A DNA stretch of 6,466 bases from Omnitrophica WOR_2 bacterium RIFCSPLOWO2_12_FULL_51_8. Lineage in GTDB: Bacteria; Omnitrophota; Gorgyraeia; Gygaellales; Profunditerraquicolaceae. Location: positions 1-6,466 of the forward strand of contig MHHD01000025.1 of assembly GCA_001805895.1 (NCBI GenBank), read 5' to 3'. The translations under genes and the position numbers were made by a program. Shown here in pieces: positions 1 to 4,890 of this stretch. The notes beneath the pieces were generated by a model. It was not told the origin of the DNA, made no database searches, and was given only the letters and a program-made list of their open reading frames with translations. The first letter of the stretch is position 1. Every line of letters starts with the position of its first letter.

Positions 1-705
1 CTTTCCCTGTATGTGGCCCGGCAGGGCGCCTCCCGGCGTAATCCGCGCCTGATTTCAACGGTGGAGAAGGCATTAAAAATTATGTGTGCGGCTATACCAT
101 CGGACATTTTGCGCATTATGAACGAAAAGGGTTGGACAGATCGAAAAGTCGGAGCGCTTATGAGAGAGGAGATGTCGGGCTTATTTGCCAACACGGTGCT
201 TTCATCCCGCTTGATTGGTAATGATAATGCGAGCTTCGCACAGATGATGGATGCCATGATGCGTGCCGATTACCAGAGCTTTCTTTGTGATGATATTTTG
301 ACTAAAGTGGATCGCGCCTCGATGGCTGTGTCGCTCGAATGCCGAGATCCATTTCTGGATCATCGCCTTGCTGAATTTGCATACAGCCTGCCCATAGACT
401 ATATTTATTCTAATGGCGAGCATAAACATATTATGAAGCATATCTTGCGGCGTTGGATCAGTGAACCAATTCTAAAAGCTCCCAAACGGGGTTTTGTAGT
501 ACCCTTGTATGGATGGATGCGTGGGCCATGGAAACCGCTTGTGCAGGATTATCTGTCGCGTGACAGTATTCGTGCGGTCGGAGTTCTTGATGAAAATATT
601 GTGGCTTCAGAAGTAGAAAGGTTTTACCGTTACAAAGGCATCGGCGCAGAGAAATTGCAATTATTGCTTAATTTCCAGATGTGGGCGGAGCGGTGGTATA
701 AATGA
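1..705 (+). CDS. Asparagine synthase (glutamine-hydrolysing) family protein, C-terminal part
   Basis: The reading frame is open from the first base, so the gene starts outside the window and only the last 234 codons are present; the GTG at 13 is an internal valine codon. Asparagine synthases of this class use ATP and glutamine-derived ammonia to amidate a carboxylate. The visible part belongs to the synthetase domain. The diagnostic block is DDILTKVDRASMAVSLE followed by CRDPFLDHRLAEFA (codons 97-125). After it come KHIL (143-146), the KAPKRGFVVP stretch (159-168), whose lysines lie where the family keeps a conserved catalytic lysine, and the tail LLNFQMWAERWYK. The glutaminase domain with its N-terminal cysteine and the SGGxDS ATP loop would lie upstream and cannot be checked. 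Full-length relatives are usually about 600-650 residues. In glycan clusters such proteins often amidate sugar acids or other carboxylates instead of aspartate; that reading is inference from the neighbours. Family assignment is firm, substrate is not. Confidence 0.93.
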   Translation, partial: LSLYVARQGASRRNPRLISTVEKALKIMCAAIPSDILRIMNEKGWTDRKVGALMREEMSGLFANTVLSSRLIGNDNASFAQMMDAMMRADYQSFLCDDILTKVDRASMAVSLECRDPFLDHRLAEFAYSLPIDYIYSNGEHKHIMKHILRRWISEPILKAPKRGFVVPLYGWMRGPWKPLVQDYLSRDSIRAVGVLDENIVASEVERFYRYKGIGAEKLQLLLNFQMWAERWYK

Positions 706-816
706 AATGTTATTATTGAACAATAGTAAACTGAAACAGATTATGAAGATTGTGGTCATTCCTGATGCAATGATTTTGATAAACACGATGATGAACGCAC
801 GGGAACAGTATGACTG

Positions 817-858
817 ATGCTGAATTTTCAGATATGGACGAAGCGCGTTGTCTTTAGA
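817..858 (+). pseudogene. Remnant of the 3' end of a second asparagine synthase gene
   Basis: Bases 818-845 match bases 665-692 at the end of the upstream asparagine synthase gene at 23 of 28 positions without gaps. The offset is 153 bases, so both copies lie in the same reading frame. The translation of the remnant is LNFQIWTKR, against LNFQMWAER in the intact gene. Three of the five differences fall at third codon positions (two are silent, one changes Met to Ile), which is the pattern of a diverged protein-coding homologue. In-frame stops at 724, 727, 763 and 811 show that nothing longer is translated. The similarity fades upstream of about 817. It may be the leftover end of a gene that once sat directly before the kinase-like gene. 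The match is short, so confidence is moderate. Confidence 0.55.
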
Positions 859-859
859 C

Positions 860-1939
860 ATGAGAGAGGATAATGATAATCAAGAAGTTATGCAAAAACT
901 TTCTCGCTTGGTGGTAGAAAAAATTACCGGCAGGCAGATTAATGATTCAAAGGTCATTATTAGCCCTTTGATGATTAACTATTTTTCCTTTGTTTTCAGC
1001 ATTGAAGTATCAAACAGTCAAAACACCCAGAAGGTATTTGTAAAAATTCCCAAGGAGGATATACGTCAGGGTCCAAAAGCAATCCTGCCGATCAGCTCTG
1101 CTGATCGGCGCTTGGCTGAGGATGAAGCGCATAGTCTGCGTACACTTGCCGAGCAATGGCGATCCAAAGACCTGGGCGTGTCCTGGGTCCGTCTGGTGGG
1201 GGAAGTGCCTGACTACAATGCACTCGTCATGAGTGCGGAAGAAGGCGACGAGGCACTGACAGTCTTTCGGCGTTTGGATTTGCGCCGCCGTTTTGGAAAT
1301 TGCAAGGCTCGTTATCGGTTGAGAGAAGCAATGTCCCGGCTTGGCACAGCACTGGGGCGATTCCATTTGCAGAATACGGCTGAAGGCGACTTTTTCCCGG
1401 ATCTTGCTACGCCCAAGATTTTGAAATATTTGGAGTATGTTGGCGCTTGTACCCGAAGTGTTTGGTTAAGCCGTGTGGTCGGACTCATTGAACGCTTTGG
1501 AACATTACCCATCGCCGGTGTGATGACATCAACACTCAAAGGAATAGACATTCGCAATGTCTTATTGGATGACGACGGCCACATTGTGATGTTTGATCCG
1601 GGCAGAATGAAGATGGCATACCGAGAGGAGGATCTTGCCCGTTTTCTGATGACTTGGCGCATGTTATACTGGGGTACTGGCTGGTTTGCACTGGGGTTAC
1701 GTCCCGATCCGGTAAGCGAGGCAGCGTTTCTGGATTGTTATTACGAGGTTATGGGTCCAACATCGGATAGATTATTGGATTTCTTCATGTTTAAAGAAAT
1801 TTTAAAAAGCTGGTACATCGCATATATAGCTCTTTCTTTAAAAACATGGCCACAGCACGTTAATAGGTTGGTTGCACGTTATTATATTGATCGATTCTTT
1901 GAAGGACAACTGGTTTTGCAGTCCAAGAAATTCGTATAA
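860..1939 (+). CDS. APH/choline-kinase-fold protein with a degenerate catalytic loop
   Basis: The 359-residue product resembles the aminoglycoside phosphotransferase/choline kinase superfamily, which moves phosphate from ATP to small-molecule hydroxyls. Visible landmarks are a beta-3 lysine in VFVKIPK (K62), acidic residues of the following helix (E87, E89), a hinge-like VMSAEEG (123-129), LGTALGRFH (161-169, matching the family's LGxxLAxLH), and a C-lobe segment KGIDIRNVLLDDDGHIVMFDPGR (split here as KGIDIRNVLL plus DDDGHIVMFDPGR, 227-249). N233 and D246 match the metal-binding residues. The usual HGDxxxxN loop is altered: counting back five positions from N233 gives Gly, and the nearest Asp is only three residues away. 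The protein may thus be inactive as a kinase or use a shifted loop. ATG 860 is chosen over an in-frame TTG at 848 and ATG at 890; none has a strong ribosome site. Both ends of the gene are AT-rich and its middle GC-rich. The substrate is unknown; the cluster suggests a sugar or lipid intermediate. Confidence 0.72.
   Translation: MREDNDNQEVMQKLSRLVVEKITGRQINDSKVIISPLMINYFSFVFSIEVSNSQNTQKVFVKIPKEDIRQGPKAILPISSADRRLAEDEAHSLRTLAEQWRSKDLGVSWVRLVGEVPDYNALVMSAEEGDEALTVFRRLDLRRRFGNCKARYRLREAMSRLGTALGRFHLQNTAEGDFFPDLATPKILKYLEYVGACTRSVWLSRVVGLIERFGTLPIAGVMTSTLKGIDIRNVLLDDDGHIVMFDPGRMKMAYREEDLARFLMTWRMLYWGTGWFALGLRPDPVSEAAFLDCYYEVMGPTSDRLLDFFMFKEILKSWYIAYIALSLKTWPQHVNRLVARYYIDRFFEGQLVLQSKKFV
1087..1109. 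repeat. Perfect 10-bp inverted repeat inside the kinase-like gene
   Basis: GCCGATCAGC at 1087-1096 is the exact reverse complement of GCTGATCGGC at 1100-1109, with a three-base loop TCT. The stem lies within codons for PISSADRR of the kinase-like protein. No T-tract follows, so it is not a standard intrinsic terminator. It sits exactly where local GC rises from about 37% to about 59%. Role unknown; it could be a protein-binding palindrome, an RNA hairpin, a recombination scar or chance. Confidence 0.7.
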
Positions 1940-2021
1940 CGCCATCCTGCCTCAGTCGACATGCCAGCCCTCATGCCGGAGTCGAGCAAGAATGGCAGAA
2001 ACGAGACTTGACGGAACGCGA

Positions 2022-2026
2022 AAGGA
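2022..2026 (+). promoter_or_regulatory. Ribosome binding site that fixes the start of the first methyltransferase
   Basis: AAGGA lies seven bases before ATG 2034. The same frame is open back to a TTG at 1872, inside the kinase-like gene, and has other ATG codons at 1992 and 2043. Neither alternative ATG has a Shine-Dalgarno match at usable spacing, so 2034 is the preferred start. Confidence 0.65.
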
Positions 2027-2033
2027 TAAAGAG

Positions 2034-3083
2034 ATGGAGATAATGGAAAGAAACAACAAAGGTGAAGCGTTGAGCCAACATACACAATATTACCAAAATA
2101 AATTGGACGTTCTCGTGGATGTTTTTGGCGCGAAAAACGTTCAACTCGCCGATGACTCCCTGCTTGTGGACGGCAAACGCTATCCCATCGTGGACGATGT
2201 CATTATATTGATTGATCCACTGCAGTACCCTCCAATCGTTCGTGAACGTCTTCAAGTACGTGAACCATCCGAAATGATGGAAGCTTACGCCCCCGATATT
2301 CAGGACCACTACAGCAAATTTTGGGACGAATGGCCAGGCATGCAATCACACTATGAGCAGGAATTCAATGGCTACTTTGATCTGATAGATCTATCTACGC
2401 TTCGGGACAAACGGGTCTGCGATTTAGGTTGCGGCATGGGACGCTGGAGTTACATGCTTGCTGAACGCGTTCGTTTGAGAGAGTTGGTGCTTGTCGACTT
2501 CTCTGAAGCAATTTTTACGGCGCGCCGCTTGTTTCACAAGCATGATAATGTACTATTCATCATGGGCGATATTCTTCGCTTGCCGTTTCGGCCTGATTAT
2601 GCTGATTTCATCATGAGCTTAGGAGTTCTTCATCACCTTCCTGATGACTGTCTGAAGGTTGTGAGATCGCTCAAACCCTATGCGCAGCGCCTACTGGTGT
2701 ATTTGTATTATGCATTAGATAATAAACCGTTCTATTACCGATGGCTATTGCGGGCATACACTCCTCTGCGGCGTCTCATGTGTCACATTCATTCGCCGCA
2801 CGTTCGAGTTGCGTTCTCGTGGTTTGCTGTGATCGGGTTCTATATACCCTTTATAGTGATCGGGTCCCTTTTACGCCCCTTTGGGCTTTCGAAATATGTT
2901 CCACTATACGACGAACACCATTGGGCGGAGCTTGAAGGAATGCGTCATTCTGCCTACGACCGCTTCTTTACGCGTATCGAGCAGCGGGTGACCAGACGAC
3001 AAATTGAATCTTTGCGCGATTCATTTTCAAAGGTCTCTGTTGCAGACGGACAGGCATACTGGCACTTTGTATGTGAGCGTTAA
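2034..3083 (+). CDS. Class I SAM-dependent methyltransferase with Trm112-like N-terminal segment
   Basis: The 349-residue product should transfer a methyl group from S-adenosylmethionine. Motif I is VCDLGCGMGRW (128-138), the ribose-binding acid is D155 in LVLVDFS, the adenine-contacting acid is D179 in GDILRLPF, and a post-motif LGVLHHLPD follows (196-204). Residues about 25-62 (FGAKNVQLADDSLLVDGKRY, then PIVDDVIILID) resemble the Trm112-like domain that often precedes such enzymes and ends in a YPIVDGIPVLL-type strand, but the zinc-binding cysteines are absent. A hydrophobic stretch at about 260-280 (FAVIGFYIPFIVIGSLL) could touch the membrane. The C-terminal RFFTRIEQRVTRRQIESL and a closing YWHFVCER complete the fold. 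The start is set by AAGGA at 2022. A 94-base gap separates it from the kinase-like gene; the next gene starts 18 bases after its stop. Substrate unknown; methylation of a glycan or lipid-linked sugar fits the context. Confidence 0.87.
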   Translation: MEIMERNNKGEALSQHTQYYQNKLDVLVDVFGAKNVQLADDSLLVDGKRYPIVDDVIILIDPLQYPPIVRERLQVREPSEMMEAYAPDIQDHYSKFWDEWPGMQSHYEQEFNGYFDLIDLSTLRDKRVCDLGCGMGRWSYMLAERVRLRELVLVDFSEAIFTARRLFHKHDNVLFIMGDILRLPFRPDYADFIMSLGVLHHLPDDCLKVVRSLKPYAQRLLVYLYYALDNKPFYYRWLLRAYTPLRRLMCHIHSPHVRVAFSWFAVIGFYIPFIVIGSLLRPFGLSKYVPLYDEHHWAELEGMRHSAYDRFFTRIEQRVTRRQIESLRDSFSKVSVADGQAYWHFVCER

Positions 3084-3090
3084 CTGAAAC

Positions 3091-3096
3091 AGGTGG
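3091..3096 (+). promoter_or_regulatory. Ribosome binding site of the second methyltransferase
   Basis: AGGTGG, a partial Shine-Dalgarno match, ends five bases before ATG 3102. The in-frame GTG at 3093 lies inside this motif and so is unlikely to be the start. Confidence 0.5.
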
Positions 3097-3101
3097 TTCG
3101 A

Positions 3102-3776
3102 ATGCAACGATTTGACAACTACGAAACCGACACGCTCAATGCGTACCGGTCAAGACAGCGGGCGGCTGAATACAAGAGCTATCACACCAAAGACTGGAGT
3201 TGGGCGCGAATTTGCACTTGGCGGGAGCAGCGGCTACTTCACCACGAGCTTGCGCGGTACTCGTGGTCAGCCGACGACCGACTACTTGATATCCCCTGCG
3301 GCACAGGGATTTTGGGCAAGTTGCTGCATTCCTTCCCCTTCCATATTATAGCTAGCGACATCTCGCCGGAAATGATGGATCTGGCCCGGGTCGAGTATCC
3401 CGCAGATCGTCTGCTCGGCTGTGTGCAGGCAGACATCACAAAAACGGGGTTTTCGCGCTGTTCCTTCGCCTGCATCGTGGTGCTTGGCTTCCTGCATCGC
3501 GTCCCTCTGGATATCAAACGCGCCGCTCTTCACGAGATCTCGACTCTGGCCAAGCGTGTTGTGATCATTACCTGCAGCGTGGACAGCCCGCTACAAAGGC
3601 TAAAGAAGAAGTTTCTTACCATCGTACGTAGGCGCCATGTTTCCGCACCATGTCCGGTACCGCTTCAGGATATCATTATCGAATGTGAAGCAGCCGGCTT
3701 CAAGGTTGTCCGAACAGTTATGGTGGTTCCGTTTCTGTCTGCCGAGGTAATGTTGGTGTTGGAGAAGAGGTTGTAA
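3102..3776 (+). CDS. Small class I SAM-dependent methyltransferase
   Basis: The 224-residue product carries the Rossmann-type methyltransferase core: motif I LLDIPCGTG (61-69), the acid D86 in IASDISPEMMDLAR, D111 in VQADITK, and LGFLHRVP (128-135) followed by KRAALHEIS, the helix and strand order typical of UbiE-like enzymes. The segment CEAAGFKVVRTV near residue 200 and the ending VMLVLEKRL match the last strands of the fold. The N-terminal 55 residues are rich in Arg, Tyr and Trp and probably help bind the acceptor. It is not a close copy of the preceding methyltransferase: it lacks the Trm112-like part, the hydrophobic stretch and the long C-terminal region. The stop TAA shares one base with the ATG of the next gene, which points to one transcript and coupled translation. 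GC is about 56% over 3301-3600. Acceptor unknown. Confidence 0.87.
   Translation: MQRFDNYETDTLNAYRSRQRAAEYKSYHTKDWSWARICTWREQRLLHHELARYSWSADDRLLDIPCGTGILGKLLHSFPFHIIASDISPEMMDLARVEYPADRLLGCVQADITKTGFSRCSFACIVVLGFLHRVPLDIKRAALHEISTLAKRVVIITCSVDSPLQRLKKKFLTIVRRRHVSAPCPVPLQDIIIECEAAGFKVVRTVMVVPFLSAEVMLVLEKRL
3761..3770 (+). promoter_or_regulatory. Ribosome binding site and stop-start overlap of the SGNH gene
   Basis: GGAGAAGAGG, inside the end of the second methyltransferase gene, leaves five bases between its GAGG and ATG 3776. The stop and start overlap as TAATG (3774-3778), the usual arrangement for translational coupling. Confidence 0.6.
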
Positions 3777-4852
3777 TGAACGTACATTATAGGTTTCGTA
3801 ACTTGTGTATCAATGTAGGAGTTTTGTTCAGCAGCTTGCTTATATGCTTTTTACTTATTGAGATTGGCCTGAGGATAATCTATGGCAATCCGCATATCTT
3901 TCGGTCACCGCAAGTTCGGCATATTCCAACACCGTATGGATATAAGCCTGAGCCAAATCAGCATGGTTCCTACACATTAAATAAGTTAGTTACAGTAAAT
4001 TCTTCAGGCTTTAGAGATACCAGGGAATGGATTGTACCAAAACCAACAGGCTCATATCGAATAATAATCGTTGGAGATTCATTTACTTTTGGTAATGGTG
4101 TGAATACAGAAGAGCGGTTCTCGAACCTTCTTGATAAATATCTCCAGAAGAATCATGGGCAAGTTGAGGTTTTGAATGCGTCGGCAGGGGGGTGGAATCT
4201 TAACAATGAGTTTTTCTTTTTTAATACAGAAGGGTTGAGTTACGAGCCTGACGCTCTGGTTCTTGCCTTCTTTCCGAATGACTGGATGTCACCGCCGTCA
4301 CCCAGCATGCCAGATCCAGTCCCTATCGCTAACTTGAGTCAGGAAGGGCGCTGGGACGCAAGGCCCTACTGGCTTAGATGGCTTCCGTATGAGTGGATTT
4401 ACAAGCTCAAGTATTCGGCCACAGTGATATACCTGCGGGATAGGCTATTTCTCATAGGGGCAAAACCCGACATTGTTACCAGACTCTTGCAAGATCAAGT
4501 CGATCTGGATCGCGAGCCGACGATTGCCTACTCATATCAGAAGCTCGGCGAAATGAAGCAAACCTGTGATGTAAAGGGCATTCCGATGGTGATCGCAGTG
4601 ATCCCTCCGGTCAATTTCTTCTGGTTATCCGATGGAAGTCCGAGCTACATTGAGCATTTCAGGAAATTCGCGGAATCGCGCGGCATCGTGTTTGTTGACT
4701 TGTCAATTGGGCTACGCATGACGCGCGCTCAGAATCTGTATTACAATTATCCTTGGGATAATCATCTCAATCCCGTGGGACACAAAAGGGTGGCAGACCA
4801 GCTTATACCCGTAATTGAACAGCTAATCATGCCGCTGGTACGCGGCAAATAA
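3776..4852 (+). CDS. Membrane-anchored SGNH/GDSL-type hydrolase or acyltransferase-like protein
   Basis: The 358-residue product has an N-terminal membrane segment at about 11-31 (VGVLFSSLLICFLLIEIGL) preceded by basic residues, so the rest is predicted to lie in the periplasm, anchored or after cleavage. The SGNH blocks are all present: IIIVGDSFTFGNGV (97-109) with the nucleophile S102, a block II glycine in NASAGGWN (134-141), FFPNDW (165-170) with N168, and WDNHLNPVGH (327-336) with D328 and H330. The lead-in VNSSGFRD and KPTGSYRI is typical of SGNH proteins from exopolysaccharide clusters, including relatives of the AlgJ/AlgX type. Members remove or add acetyl or other acyl groups on glycans; sequence alone does not say which. 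It overlaps the previous gene by one base. Its first 300 bases are about 39% GC, well below both neighbours, while 4501-4800 is about 50%. Confidence 0.85.
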   Translation: MNVHYRFRNLCINVGVLFSSLLICFLLIEIGLRIIYGNPHIFRSPQVRHIPTPYGYKPEPNQHGSYTLNKLVTVNSSGFRDTREWIVPKPTGSYRIIIVGDSFTFGNGVNTEERFSNLLDKYLQKNHGQVEVLNASAGGWNLNNEFFFFNTEGLSYEPDALVLAFFPNDWMSPPSPSMPDPVPIANLSQEGRWDARPYWLRWLPYEWIYKLKYSATVIYLRDRLFLIGAKPDIVTRLLQDQVDLDREPTIAYSYQKLGEMKQTCDVKGIPMVIAVIPPVNFFWLSDGSPSYIEHFRKFAESRGIVFVDLSIGLRMTRAQNLYYNYPWDNHLNPVGHKRVADQLIPVIEQLIMPLVRGK

Positions 4853-4855
4853 ACC

Positions 4856-4875
4856 GCGGAAAGCTGTTCTTCCGC
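4856..4875 (+). repeat. Short inverted repeat between the SGNH and carbamoyltransferase genes
   Basis: GCGGAA (4856-4861) pairs with TTCCGC (4870-4875) across an eight-base loop, just after the SGNH stop codon. No T-run follows, so termination is not supported. It may be a weak mRNA hairpin before the next start codon, or chance. Confidence 0.3.
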
Positions 4876-4890
4876 AGATGGATAACTGAC

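Noticed and set aside
716..744. Promoter-like pair TTGAAC and GATTAT with a 17-base spacer
   Set aside because: Only 4 of 6 consensus matches in the second box and a weak first box, in AT-rich DNA where such pairs arise easily. It could drive the kinase-like gene but is not supported enough to annotate.
707..817. A 36-codon open frame starting with ATG 707, two bases after the asparagine synthase stop codon
   Set aside because: No Shine-Dalgarno site of usable spacing, no recognisable motif, and it runs into the asparagine synthase remnant in another frame. It cannot be supported as a gene.
1052..1058. AAGGAGG, a strong Shine-Dalgarno sequence inside the kinase-like gene
   Set aside because: No ATG, GTG or TTG stands at a workable distance downstream; it simply encodes part of IPKEDI.
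1010..1662. Long minus-strand open frames opposite the kinase-like gene (1010-1366 and 1312-1662)
   Set aside because: They lie opposite a plus-strand gene with clear family motifs, and their translations show no domain or ribosome site.
2829..2865. Direct repeat GTGATCGGGT at 2829-2838 and 2856-2865
   Set aside because: It is in frame and encodes VIG twice within the hydrophobic stretch of the methyltransferase; a short coding coincidence is enough to explain it.
729..3092. Eleven-base match AACTGAAACAG at 729-739 and 3082-3092, both after stop codons
   Set aside because: A match of this length is expected several times by chance in a window this size, and no further similarity surrounds it.
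4853..4890. Possible terminator between the SGNH and carbamoyltransferase genes
   Set aside because: The six-base stem is short and not followed by a T-tract; read-through into the carbamoyltransferase gene is more likely.
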